NCBI GenBank assembly: GCA_950097015.1
Contig: CATNEN010000002.1
Location: 496,001-560,000, forward strand
Direction of reading: 5' to 3'
DNA: 64,000 bases
Source: Macrostomum hystrix
Taxonomy: Eukaryota; Platyhelminthes; Macrostomidae
Made by a program: the position numbers and the translations under genes. Shown here piece after piece: positions 47,548 through 60,059 of the stretch (positions within the stretch are counted from its first letter, which is position 1; each line of letters opens with the position of its first letter). The notes under the pieces were generated by a model that saw only the letters and a program-made list of their open reading frames with translations, had not been told where the DNA came from and did no database searches.

Positions 47548-50500
47548 TCAGTTCACGTAAGTCCCAGTCGGTCCTCCATCAGCATATTCGTACCTGGTCT
47601 GAAATGCGGAAAAGACCAGACATTGTGGAAGCAGATTGAATCTCGCCGCTGCACTGCAGCTTCGGAAACGGTTCGATTTGCAGACACTCACGTTTCTCTC
47701 TGCAGTCGAAGTCACACCTGTCGGAGCCGGACCTTGCTGAGACGAGTTCTCCTCATAATAGACGGTCTGAAATGCCTCACAATGGCATGAATTGGTCACA
47801 TGCGGAAATATGTACCGACAAAATGAGCTTCCGTACTCACGTTCGGGTCTCTGAAAGCCGTGGCAGGTGCCAGTGGTGGCTGAGAAGAGTTTTCCTCGTA
47901 GTAGATGGTCTGGAATCGCAGTTTAATGTGGTCTGTCGCGTCACGACTTATTAAAGTTGAGGATCAAGGTAACATTTTACAAACTGCTTTGGTATCGCTT
48001 AATGCTGAGACAGAAACTACGTCTGTCTGAATGCATAATCTGGTTTCGTAAAAAATGAAAACAGTTTCAAGACATGTGCTTGCATTGGGGTCTCTCTCAG
48101 CTCCGCAATGGGGCAGACCAGGTCTCACTGAGTTCAGCTCGCTTGGCATACTCTAAAATGTGAGTGGAATTGAGCAATGAGAAGGGTGAGAAAAATGCCT
48201 CAGAAATTCTATGAAGGCAGAGCATAGACCTACAATCGGATTTCTGTCAGCTGGCGTTGAAACAAGCGGAATTGCTGCCGGATGACTTTGGGATTCCTGA
48301 GTCGCAGCAGCACAGGAGCAGCTCCGCCTACAGACAGAAATCGAGACAACGACGCCAAGCCCAATTGAGAGCAGCACGGCAGCCACCAGCAGGAGTCGAT
48401 GCAGCTCTGGCACTGAATCATCAGATTTGACAATCACAGAGTAGATTCCGATCGTCCGATGGCGCTGCTCCACGGAACACGAAACATTGACTGACTGCTC
48501 AGGCCTTCGCAGGTCAAATAGTGCGTAGCGACGTCCAGTTGATGTGGGGTCACAGTTGCAGATGCTCACATTCTTAAAATTTGCGATTCGTTATCCAATA
48601 ATTAGATTGAGTATCAGGCACCTGAATGAAATGATTTAGCTCACATGCCGGGTCCCAGAGCTCGTGAGCAGCGAGCATTTCATTCCTGATATCCAGCCCT
48701 CTTCTTTCACACGGATGCTGATGACAAGCAGTGTTCCCGAGATCTTTGAGTCAGACAGATCCAACAAGTCCACCGTCGAATGAGCTGAAATGAGAGTTGC
48801 TTTGACATTTGCGTTGAGAGCACTTTGATCTCATAGTTCGGAGTATAGCTAATTATGGCTGCTTAGACAAAAGATAAAGACAAAAGACAAAGATAAACAA
48901 GCGCTTGTGTTCGCCGAGCGGAAAGAAGGCTTGGCGGCTTGTCGCGCAATTTACGATGATAGCCAGCTCCCTAAACATAATTGGATTGTATACTGTCTTC
49001 GGATGAGAAAGTAATGGCAGATGTGTTCACAATGAGAAGTGAGCACATCGGCATTTGTGTGTTCGTGTTTGTGTTGTGACGCACAAGCCTGGGAATCACA
49101 ATTTCTATGAAAATAAGGCTGCGTCCCAATGGGTGGTTAGACGAAGGTCTGAATCCAGTCAGGATAATGAGAGAGTAATGTATGATGGATGGAGGTCTAC
49201 TGTTACTAAATGATGCGCCAGTGCCCACAGCCCTCCTGCAAATGCTGATTAAGATTTGAGACTTGTTCGAGTGTCTCATAAAGTCCGATAGACCTATTTA
49301 CTAGCGTAGAAGTAGAAACTCTCCACCTAGTCTATCTTCCACCTAGTGACGGATGGACCAGCTAAGAAAAGTCACCAAGGCCACGGCCTAGTCACGCGTG
49401 AGATTTTTCCAGGTTCTTAAACCCTGACACTGGGCAAGAGCTTACTCAAATTTTCAATCGATATCTGCAGCAAAGCACCACAGGCGAGAACGAAAGGACC
49501 ATGATGCATGGAAATAGCAGACTGCGACATACATCCAGCTGCTACACAGACGGATTAGAGAGCCTCTTGATTGCTAAATTGTCCCAACAGGAACGCACTC
49601 AACAGAACGTTTATGGGCTGCTGGAGTACATTCCGAATTAGGCTCGAAATCAGTCAATTAAGAAGACAACTCACGACAATCAAAAGCAGAGGCCATAGGA
49701 AAATTTTTTTTTGCAATGAGACCTCTGTAACAGCCCTAATTCGAAAAATTAATTTGTCGAACGGATGTACTTTTAAGGGGTCTCAGAGAGCGCTGACGTG
49801 CGTAAACTGACCAAGGTCATGACCGAAGTTTCCATATTGTCAATACTTCGCCCTTTCTATCTGCCTCTGTGTTGGTTTTTGCGCGCCCTGTTACTCCGCT
49901 TTATCCTCTATCCATCAGTCTGTCTAACTTATTTCTCTCTTCTCTATCTCGTCTCGGATTGGCTCGCTGTGCGTCCCTTTCTCACCCTCACCCTCCTCCA
50001 TTCTTAATTATTAATAACTCTCGTGTTATTTTAATATATGGACTTGGCCTAGGGACTCACACAAGGTCTTCCACGTGTTCAGAGTCGTTCATCTATTGCG
50101 GGATATCCAACAGAAAACAAGTTCTTTTAAGAAGAAAAATACAATCGACAATTGAATGAACTGGTCAATTGTTAGATAAACTAGCTAACCTTGTCTGCAC
50201 TCAATTGAATAATCTAGCTCGTATGAGTATTCAATGTCTACACAAAATTGAATATGGAAATTACGAGTAGCTCGTGAGTCGGAATGCGCTAGATAAGCTA
50301 TTGATAAGCTACGAGCTAGCACTGCCTTTACTCAACTGAATAATCTATGACGACTCAAAAGCAACACAAATTAAAAAGCGATCGCAATGAGCTTAGCTTA
50401 GCATTTCGCATATACAATGTACTTACTTAACTCACTGCAGTTAAATGAATGCTCTGTTCGATTGAGCACATTCTTGCCAGCTGCAGTTTGATTAACGTGG

Positions 50501-53500
50501 CAGACTATCCGGACATGGCTTGGAGCTTGGCATTGCTGCAGTGAAATCTTGAGAATCGTACCATTTTCAACTGGTAAAAGTTTCGGCACTGACACACTGG
50601 AATCGCTCTGCAAAGTTGGGGTAGCGCTTTGAATTTCGGAATACTTGTGAAGGGATGGACACGTCAGGCACGTCAGAAGCGCATGGATGCTTAAGAATTT
50701 GTGAAGAAATAACACGAGCGAAAGTCAGGAAGGAAGCAGAAGACGGAAATTAGGGAGCTCTTCTTAGACGATAGAATATGCTTGTATTGACATTACAAAG
50801 CTGATACGAGCGAATCTGACAAGGGCAATGGTGGGATGATTGACAAAGTGAACTATTGCATTAGAGTATTTCAATCAATATAAGCAAAACTAGTAGCATG
50901 TTAATAATAATAATATTCCAGGAGGGCTGCGGGCAATGGCACATCATTTAGTGACACTAGACCCGCAGCAACCCCGAAACTTGTAGCGTAAAAGGACAAC
51001 GAATTTCCAAACCTATATGAAGAAATGGACTCACTAAATTCATCGAACACATTTTACTTGGCTTTGGATTCGCTTCCGAAACTGAAACTTCAACAAACGC
51101 GTGACTTTGGTTCGGTCCATGAAGCTTGAAGGTAACCTGAGGCTGATCTACAAAGAAATAAATCAATAGCAGAAACTGGTGATTGGATGATGATGAAAAA
51201 TTGATGAGAACTATTCTGTATCTCTCACAAAATACGCTGACGTTTTGAACAAGCTGATCAGCTCTGCTTGAGCACGGGTGATTGGCGATGCACACCAGTT
51301 TGGACCCGTGCATCGATCGACGCGCTGTGATGCGGAACGCGGACTGGCCGTTCGATTCAGAAATATTTTCTAGTGAGATCTTCTCCTGCAAAGCAGTTTG
51401 TTCAGTTATTTTGTGCTTATGTGATTCTTATATGCCAATAAAGATATTGAAAAGATACAGATTGGAGTTTAGTCTTGAGCTGCAGCCAGCATTGGTGCTT
51501 CACTTGAGGGCTGTCACTGACTGAGCTGACATTGACAGAAATGACGTCGCCCTCCCAAACACCGACAGTCTGCGTTGCTGTCCATGTGCTTTCTGGCTGC
51601 TCTAAAACGGAATAATTGTATCATTAAGAACACTAAACGTAAACGAATCAGTGCGCAGTGTCATCAGGCGAGACGCTGGGTTGTGTACTATTTTCCGTCA
51701 GTCTAATTATTGATTCCGGCTTCCGTTTCGACTACCTCTTCCACTTCCATCTGTTGCTACCCAAACCTCTTATTGGTCAAATCTCAAAAAATCAATCCGA
51801 TTGATACAGATTGAAGTCTCGCTGTTTTGCGCTACTAAACAGAAAATTTCCGCAACCCAACCACAATGACTCCTGCAAGGCTTTGAAAGCAGCCGACATG
51901 TGCTCAATGGAGCTCATTCACAGTGCATGCGAATCTTTTCCTAAGTTCTCTGAGTGCAATAGTTCGACACACTAGCGGATACTTTTCACCTGCTCCCAAG
52001 GCATACGATCAAAATTATTAGGACACGGCCAATGCCGCACGTCGCAACGAATACATACAGCACTATCGAGCTGTTTTGGCCGGGGTCGGTGGCAGAGCGG
52101 TAAACGCATTTGACTCTCGCACCAAGGTCCCTAAGTTCAATTCCACGGCGAGGCCACATTTATTTGGGTCGCAGACGCAGAGAGAAGGCTTGGGGTGTAA
52201 CGCACTGAAACACTAAGTGCACTAAAACGCATATGGTGGGATTGGCTACATCTCAGGGGCTTGTAAAATGCACAATCAATGACAATTCACACCATTGAGG
52301 GCCGACCTCCAAGGCACAGTGAAGGGTACACTGCTTGACGATGAGAAAGTCAGGGCAGATGTACACACCTGTTTGGGCGTATGTCTGCGTACGGTATTTG
52401 TGTGCGCGTTTGCTCAGAAGTCAGCGAATTGCCTCTTTGCCGGTTGCGGGTCTAGTGTCACCAAATGATGTGCCACTGCCCGCAGCCCTCCCGCAATTCT
52501 TATTTTTCTAATCAGATGTTTTGACTTACAATTCAACCCATGCAGTCGCAACATACAATTCAGGCTTAACTTGTTTCTGTTCATTCCAAATATAATATGT
52601 TTGCATGTATAAAGTCAAACAGAAGCTCAAGTTTCTCTAACAGTGTGGGCATGTCAGAGCAATGAACGAGAAGTACTCACTTTGCAGGTTAATTATGCTG
52701 CTGTTAAACTCTGCCGCATCGGCACCCGATAAATTTTGCTTCATTCTGCAGCTAATCACCTTCCCACTGTCCTCCAATGTCACGTTGAAACTGAAGGCAA
52801 AGCCACCCTGGACCACTTTCTGCAAAAATGTAACCATGGTATCTTAAGACTTCGCTTTAAGCAATCCCAGTCACATATGGGATAGCTGATGTCGGGGCTA
52901 AAGTGATTTAAGCATTTTGTACTTGGCCTCACATTGCGTGACTCTGAAAATGTGCCAGCGAAAGTGCAGCTGACAAATGAGGCTTCAGGATTTCCAAGGT
53001 CGGTCACATTGAGGCGGAAATGTGCAGTGAAGCCGTGACACAAGACTGGGGACAGCTGCTGTACTGTTGCAGCTGGCCGGTCTACAATGGAATAACATTC
53101 GTATTTAGCTTGTGTATGACACTTGCAATCTGTTCTACACAGCTTATTTTGAAAGACAGAATGCCAGTTTAAACTTTTCGGTAAATTCAGGGAGGAAAAA
53201 CCTCAGTAAAAACGGAGACTATTGACCAAGTCCGAGGGCATTGAGTAGATATACTCTAGGAATATACATCTAGAAGTGTTAGTTGGACTCAGAGTCAGAG
53301 TCTGAAATTTAATAAAGAATTTGAATAGTGTCTGTATATACTCGCATGCGCATTGACCGCTAACACAAACTGCTCAGAAACAGTTTTTCTTACGTTGAAT
53401 GGCTTCTTGGTAAGTCACGTGACTGGGACACGTCACTTGTACCACTCATGCGGAGGGTAGGAAATTAACATTCTTGGGGTTCGCTTCCAGCCCAGTTGCT

Positions 53501-56437
53501 ATGCCAAATATCCATTAGCAACCAGCTAAGGGAAAGAGAAATTAGAAGTACAGAAGCAAATAAAGCAGAGAATAGAGCACCATCATGAGACAGGGAACGA
53601 CAGAAAGGGGAGGGACAGGAGATGGTAAGAAATAATTGTGCAAACAAACAATATTTCCAAAATGGAATTTGCTAGCAATCTACAAGCCTTTGGGTTTCCA
53701 TGAAACTGATCAGCTTCTTCCAACCAGAGAACAGACCCAGGCTACTCACAGTACACAGGTGGAGCATTTATAGACTCGTTCCTTTCACAGCCGAGTCCCG
53801 GCTGGCTCACAGAGCACCGGATGCGGGCTGAATGGCCCCATCGTCTGGATGCGTGTCCGGTGAAAGACTCGCTTGCGACTGACTTCTGCAGAAATGAAGC
53901 CGGGAATTCAGCGACCATTTCTCATGAAATTAGCTCAAAATGTCCAACTAAAGAAGGCATGTGCCTTCAAATCTTCCAATTTTTCTTAGAAAGCTGCTTG
54001 CGATAGAATTATTAGACATTCTAAAATATTTTATAAACTACTTACAGAGAGGCTTCTCATTGTTTCTTCTCCTTGCTGGGTGAGCACTGAGCAATGATAG
54101 CTGGTGTGAAACGGCCAGTTGCTGCTTGTTGAGTTCACTGTGACACTGACGACTGATCCTTCCAGCCAGTAGCTGCCGGGTGACAGTGAGATGCGAGCCT
54201 CACAGGGGTCTGAAGTGCACGCAGGTTGTAAGCAAAGATAATGATTCGCTTGTCACAAGTGTTTCAAATATTTCTATCTAAGATTTTGTAGCATATCAGC
54301 TTACAAACTAACGGAGGAATTTTCAGTGTTTGCTTTGTAGTTTCAGATTTGGTATTGTACGCAGAGTGGCTCTCATTTGAACTTAATTCTTGTCCACAAG
54401 AGATACAGCTGTTCTCGAGGGATGAGCTCACATCCAACCTGAACTCGTAGACCACGTTTAGACAGAAGTGGCACGAGCTGGTGCTTTTGGTTTCCAATTT
54501 CTGAAAATGTCGGCAATTGCTTGTTTAGTCCGACTCATTGCCAAATATGACTGCCATGTGCTAGCTGTCTTACATTCACTCACCACGAGTTTCCTTTTTA
54601 TTTCGTATGTTGAGTAGTTCTGACATTTGTAAGTAACTTGTTGTTCTCCAAGTCCAATTTTCTGCTCCAAGCAGTTGCAAACTCTACAGGCAATCAATGT
54701 CACAGGAAATCCGCCATCACTGGTGACGCTGAAGTTGACGGATCTTCCTTCTACCCAGAACTGGCGCCCACCGATTTGAAGACCGGAATCATTGAAGTTT
54801 AATTGCAAGTCCTTGGGTTTCACTGAGTGAAATGTGGGCATTCATTTATTATATAATTCTGTTTACGGCAAGCACAGACAACAAGATAATCATATTATTT
54901 AAAAAATTATATTATTTTGTTTTAGTATTCAGAGGGATGCAATCGGCTGCCATTGCGCAACCGTCAGTCAAATTGACCCGAACCTAGCGGGGCCGCAGCA
55001 TGAAAAATGTAGTGAGAATGGATCTGGACCCTTGATGTGTGAGTCTCATCAGATATCCTAATACGGTGGAATGCCAGACTGCATGATCGCACAGCTGACA
55101 CTGTTGAAGGCAGCTAATCTGAGAGCTCTCTGATTCGGAGAGCTAATCTGAGGTGAGCAACGATTTGATCCGCTGAGTTCATTCAATCTCTCTTGTTTTC
55201 ATCACGATCAAAGGAAACAAATCAGTAAAATGCATATCGAGTACCATCGAATTGCAGCCTTGTCGAGGCACTGCGGGTTGAGTTGTGGCAGCTGAATTCG
55301 CACAGGAGAATCCAATCGAACAGACTGTTCATTGGTTTGAGTTCCAGCAAAAAGTTCCATGCCTCAGGCTTCAAAACTCTCTGGAATAAGAAAATATCAC
55401 CACTCCGTGCTTGCTCACAGGCAAAGCTGATCAACCAAGGTGAAAGGTCAGCTCAGGACTCACCAAGTTCCCATTCCACTGCTCGCCAGCCTGAGATGTG
55501 ATCCTGCAGCTGGGCTGTCTGCCGGAATCCATTGGGCACAGCAGAGACACGTTCACAAGGACTGAATCACCGAGTTTCAAATGTTTCAGCCCAGGTTTGC
55601 ATCGCTCAGTCTTGCTCGAGGCGGCGGCACAAGTAGAAAAATAAGCATGGTTTGCTTCTGCACAGGAGTGAGAGATGCCCAGTGTTTTAGAGAGAGTAGA
55701 ACAAGTCCATATTACAAGTCCAAAAACATTCAGTTCGGAATATTACGAGCGCATATCAATTTTAAGGCTCAATGAGATCAATGAGATACGAAAGCTCACC
55801 TTCTGTGATATCCAAGCCGTTGAAGGATGAGAATGAACTCCCTGGACGCTGCCGAATAAGAATGTGCTCAGTCGGCTGCAATGTGAGTTGTGATGCATGA
55901 GCTTAGAACAGTCATCTGATCAATCTGGACTCTCAGTCGAGTCAGTGGAGAGTGCAGTTACCAGTGGAATGGCGGTCCTGTTGCACTGCACGAAGAACTC
56001 CGCAGTCGAGCCGGCTGAGACGCCTGCCCAGCCACAGGAGGACAGAGTGGTCGAGTTGTGTCTGAGCACGGCGCGGCAGTTCGAGTCAGCCGCGAACGCT
56101 TCGGGTGGCAACCAGCTGCCGAGGAGAACCTGCAAGCCGCTGCCTCCAGCTGAAATTGCAAAGCGGCTGCCTTGACAACAACGAACTGACTCTGAGCTCA
56201 GCTGCGACTCACCTGCGTGCACAGTGACAGACAGCACTCGGACTTCTCTGACCAGCTTCAGCAGCAGCCAGTGGAAGCCGTCAGAGTCAGCGACTCTCCC
56301 GAGGCTCCAGGGCCGCTCGCTGAACTGGGACTCGCTGACGCAGCTCGAAGAACTGGCTCCGCCGGACTGCCAAGCGGCAGCCACGTCCGCGATGGAGACG
56401 CGGAACGTCCGGCTGTCAGCCGCGCCTGCCAGTAGGC
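47548..56437 (-). CDS. Ig-like single-pass receptor with tyrosine-exon tail
   Basis: Twenty exons link with matching phases: 56437-56213, 56149-55962, 55875-55800, 55657-55464, 55380-55245, 54822-54584, 54500-54305, 54209-54046, 53885-53750, 53081-52933, 52819-52681, 51601-51459, 51385-51229, 51147-51058, 50588-50427, 48784-48645, 48572-48234, 47909-47841, 47766-47692 and 47598-47548. They give about 1020 residues; the 5' end (signal peptide) was not found. Extracellular modules alternate a first-half exon (WxEGxxVxxxV then Cys, for example SYWLEGSVVSVTV) and a second-half exon with a Cys (for example SGKVISCRMK), joined by Y/V-x-P linkers. I read them as Ig-like. The TM segment (LLLVAAVLLSIGLGVVVSIS) is followed by a Cys-rich juxtamembrane stretch and three tail exons starting TIYYEEN, TVYYEEN and TRYEYAD. 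It is probably a cell-surface recognition or adhesion receptor signalling through SH2 proteins. Confidence 0.75.
48790..50420. other. Large intron of the receptor
   Basis: Intron between exons 50588-50427 and 48784-48645. It contains a short SINE-B end fragment near 49200-49245. A 102-codon minus-strand frame at 48971-49279 has no supporting splice context. Confidence 0.5.
50290..51839. repeat. 1.55 kb segmental duplication, copy 1
   Basis: It is nearly identical, introns included, to 62451-64000 (offset 12161). I noticed only a couple of single-base differences, for example gttaaatg/gttaattg and gattaacg/gattcacg. It holds four receptor exons (51601-50427) and a 55 bp SINE-B fragment. The second copy runs off the window edge. 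Confidence 0.92.
50916..50972 (-). mobile_element. SINE-B terminal fragment
   Basis: aataataataatattccaggagggctgcgggc...gacccgcagc matches the end of SINE-B. The same fragment is at 63077-63133 as part of the segmental duplication. Confidence 0.65.
52080..52505 (+). mobile_element. SINE-B, best complete copy
   Basis: The plus-strand head is at 52080-52150: A-box-like ggtggcagagcggtaaacgc and B-box-like agttcaattccacgg. A roughly 350 bp body follows, ending gcccgcagccctcccgcaattcttattt. The copies at 29524, 33630 and 42686 are minus-strand. It lies in the intron between receptor exons 52819-52681 and 51601-51459. Confidence 0.8.
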
Positions 56438-56567
56438 CTGAGGGTGGTGGGATTGGGTCGAATTATGTAGAAAAAGCATGCAGAAATGTAGCAGGCAGTC
56501 ACGGTACATTAATGGTCATTTTGGAGTGATAAAAATGGCTCCGGTCTGAAATCTCCTCTCCAAAGAT

Positions 56568-57260
56568 TTTATGCGACCGATTGAATAAATACAGAATTGA
56601 ACTCACTGCCAACTGAAATGGCTGTGACAGCTGACGCAATACGAGCTATTAGGTTAGGGAATTTGAAGTTTGCAAGAAGACCAAATTTTTATTTAGTTTT
56701 TTCTAGAATTTTTAAGAATACACAGCTGTTTAATAAATCATTTAACGAGTTGCTGGTTTGTAAGTCTGTTAGGTTGCCGTTTGTTTCTTGATTGAGCTTT
56801 TGTGATCGAGGATTGAGTTCAGTATCGCAGCATTCTTACCACACAAGCAGCAGCAGCAGCAGCAGCAGCAGACCCAGGACCACAAGAAGCTCTGCCAAGA
56901 AGACAGTTGACAAAAGCTCGGCATATTATGTTGCAGCTAAGGAAAATGGCACTCGAGCTTCTGCTGCTAATTAAGAAATTCGGTTTTGTGTTTCAGTCAA
57001 GCTGCCTTTTATATTTTGATCGGCCAAGGGTCGAGAATGGAATGCAGCCCTGTCAGCTATTGCTGCTAAATACCGATTTGGTCCATCGGTGTGCCGATTT
57101 TGGCAGTTTTAATGCACTGTGGATAGAGCTAGCGTGCATTGTAAACAATGATTCTGCCAGCAACGAGGCGCAGCACCTCAACAGAAATCAGCTGCATCGA
57201 AGCTTTGCGTTCGGCCTCTCAAAGCCATTTTTCTTTGTGCTGAAACAGGACAGAGAAATA
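56568..57260 (+). repeat. ~690 bp inverted-repeat element, copy 2
   Basis: Reverse complement of 45462-46145. It contains the CAG run at 56847-56870. It lies upstream of the first mapped exon of the minus-strand receptor. The two opposite-facing copies flank that gene at about 11 kb distance. Confidence 0.75.
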
Positions 57261-57765
57261 AGAAATGCAGGAAGAGACAATGCAAAGACTGAAACACTTC
57301 ACATCCTTGCTGATGTATATTTCATTTAGCTATTCATAAAGTATTCTTGTCTTTCCTTTTTGCCTAAAATTATTCACTCTAACAATTCCTGTGTAAGCAA
57401 ACAGGCAAACATCACTGATTCAACTTTAACTAAGAATAAGCTATACAAATTAAATACATTGAATTGGTGATTGTAGTGTTTGCACTAGCCATATATAGAA
57501 TGCGCCTGACACTTTACCTGCGTCCATCTTGTAAAATAAATTCTCACTGATTAACCAGATAATTATTCATCTGCTGTCAGACTCGGATAAAGTTTCATCC
57601 AACAACTGAATGGTTATTGACAAGTTTAAATTGGAATTTTACATGGCTTAGGACAAGGACCAGTGGAATAGCGGTCCTGTTGCACTGCACGAAGAACTCC
57701 GCAGTCGAGACGGCTGAGACGTTCAGTGGTCAAATGACAAAATGACAACGCAATAGTCAGTTACA
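57261..57765. other. Spacer with a short Ig-exon fragment
   Basis: 57660-57722 repeats the end of receptor exon 2 (ccagtggaatagcggtcctg onward, matching 55961-56020), so it is a third copy of that stretch. Nothing else is seen. Confidence 0.6.
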
Positions 57766-57769
57766 TAGT

Positions 57770-58026
57770 CAAGCGCCCGCCCCAGCCCTCGTCAAGGCCT
57801 GGGTGCCGGCCGCGCCGCTTGTTCTTCTGCCAGGTCGACCCTGCCGGTTTAACGAACTGGCTGCTGATTGGCCCGGCCCGGGGTATCGCGCTTAAGTCGG
57901 CTCGTATCAAATTGGCTAGCCGCCCTTCTATTAGCTGGGCCCACCAGACCGGGGTTAGTCCGATGCCTTGGCTGTAGAGCAGGGTGACCCGCCGGTCGCG
58001 TGCGTAGGCCTGGCGGGGCGCGCTTG
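57770..58026 (-). other. GC-rich open-frame fragment, possibly element-derived
   Basis: The minus strand is open for about 85 codons without an ATG (SAPRQAYARDRRVTLLYSQG ... VWWAQLIEGRLANLI). Its GC-rich third positions are unlike neighbouring receptor exons. It might be a transposon ORF remnant. I recognise no domain, and a weak resemblance to 25.2 kb is the only other clue. Confidence 0.35.
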
Positions 58027-58029
58027 TAC

Positions 58030-59801
58030 GAGTATAAACAACTAACCTATAACATACATTATAGCGTCTGACTTCGGGGCGTCCGTTGGAGCTTCAAGCG
58101 GCTTGGTCAAAGGCTCAACTGTCGACTTGCTTACTTTCTGAGCATCCGATAGGGAGGTTCTTGAGATGCCGTCGGCAGCTACAGTGGAAGCAATGCTATC
58201 GGCGGCAAAGCCAATGTGCAAGTCAGCTCCCGTGGTCTCAGTCGAGGTCTTTTCGATGGCTAAAATGGTGAGATCGTTCGACAGTCGTTGCAATTACGAT
58301 CGGAATTGTGATATTTGAGTGTATTCTCTAATTTCCACTCACTGTAGTTTGCCTGAAACATTTTCGAGTTTCTCGATGGACCGAAAACTCGGTCTCCATC
58401 TCCGTGAACTGGCTGACCTTACAGGTGACGCTTACTGCAGCCTGAGGCTCCAGGAGCCGTTGGAGCAGCTGGGCTCTTCGGACCCAGCCAGAATTGGAAT
58501 CAGAACTCGGACTGCAGCCTCACGATTGAGCAGACATCTGTGAGGCTGACAGTTGCCAGGGGTTAGCGATATGGGCGGCTTCAGCCGCCTCCTCGCTGCG
58601 TCCGTCATGGAGGCTCCCTGCCGCTAAGTCAAGAAGAGGCTGACAGTTCGAGTCGGTGGCCGTTGCTGCTGACCAGCGAGCAGGAATGCCGCGGTGCGGG
58701 CAGGGCGAAGTCCGTACTGTAGCTGAAGTGCGCCGGCTTGCCCACCAGCCAGTGAGCGGCGCCATTCAGGCTGAGCTTCACCGACCGCGAAGGAACTGCG
58801 TCTGCGGGTGTGGAGGCGAGACTAAATTTTTCCTCACTAGCTTCAAACCGTTTCAAAAGAGTGTAGCTTTTCCTTAAGAATGATACTCGAATGAAAACTT
58901 CGATCAACCTCATGCTGACAGTTTATTAAGATGAAACTGAGCGAAAATCGGATCGCACCAACGAACTCGAGCGTCTCATAGACAGCCTGGCTTCCGCCGT
59001 CCGAGCACCTGTAGCTAAGAGTGAGCACTGCTCCCTGCATCCATAAATATCCGATCAGCGAGAACCTCAGCTGGTTGTCTGACAACTAAAGTGAAAAAAA
59101 CAAGCTGAAATGTGTTTTCGGCTAAACAGACAGCAAAGAGAAGCGGGATGATTACCCTGTGGAATTCATTGGTCGGATTCGGTAGCACTGGAGTGCCGTT
59201 CGGAAGCTTCATAGTCAGAGTCACGTGACCTGGCTGTTTTGTACAGGGCAGATGCGCCAGCACCGTGACGCCGCGACCATCGGTGAGAAGCCGCAGGCCG
59301 CCATAATGACACTCGGTGGATTCAGATGTGCACACTGAGAACTTTCCAGCCTCTATGGCTGAAAGCGATCAAGTTGCTCTTCATCAGGGATAGCGTCTAC
59401 ATAGAAAGTATCATGGATACTAGTATCAGAAAGTAACTGGATCGGAGCTGTCAGTCACTAAAAAAAGATTTATTGAATGATTTGGCTGTAGGAATGGTGC
59501 AAGTTTCTGTATACAATGCCCGAAAATATTACTCAGAATTGCCAAGCCGACGAAGCTCATGTTCGCGTAATGGTCGGCCAGCTTACTCAGCAGGATGACG
59601 GACGCTCTGGTCTGCAATGCCGGACAGCTCAAATTGGAAATCAATTCTTGGGACCTAGGAAATCAATATCGAATATTTTTTTAATTCTAAATTCCTAAAT
59701 CAGGACGCCCACCTGACTGGCCAGTGAGCAGCAGGAGACTGTGAGCCGCTCCACGACTGCGATCCCCGCAGCCTTGGCGGAGCCGCACAGTGAGAAGTGC
59801 T
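58030..59801 (-). CDS. Ig-like receptor exon group, incomplete model
   Basis: Phase-matched exons are 59801-59713, 59654-59533 (ISNLSCPALQ ... NMSFVGLAIL), 59358-59156 (IEAGKFSVC ... VTLTMKLPNG) and one starting at 59085 (GYLWMQGAVLTLSYRCSDGG). Further coding stretches lie at about 58826-58635 (AHWLVGKPAHF), 58525-58340 (QAAVSVTCKVSQF) and 58283-58030 (IEKTSTETTGADLHIGF), but their joins were not resolved. The Cys and Trp patterns match the modules of the receptor ending at 47548, and the last piece could splice in phase 1 to its exon 56437-56213. It could thus be the N-terminal part of that gene, or a separate or decaying paralogue. Confidence 0.5.
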
Positions 59802-59811
59802 CTGATGGCTC

Positions 59812-60058
59812 GGCGCATCTGATGGCAGCGTACAGCTGTTCAGTCCAAGGACTGGGACTCCCCACCCTAAATTACCAAAACTACCAATCACCCCAGCTAA
59901 TATTGCTATCCATTTAACAGCTGGATGAACTGAAGCAGTGCAGATTTTTGTGTTTTTCTAAATGACACAAATTGTGTCATGTCACAGTGGAGTCGTGAAT
60001 CGAACCCCCGACCTTCAAGTCGGGAGTCCGACGCTCTAACCACTAGACCACGAGCCCA
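59812..60058 (-). mobile_element. SINE-A copy
   Basis: Full-length minus-strand copy. The head is at about 59990-60058 with B-box GGTTCGATTC and A-box TAGTGGTTAGAGCG, and the tail runs to 59812. It abuts the acceptor of the exon starting at 59801, so its 3' end may supply part of that splice site. Confidence 0.8.
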
Positions 60059-60059
60059 C

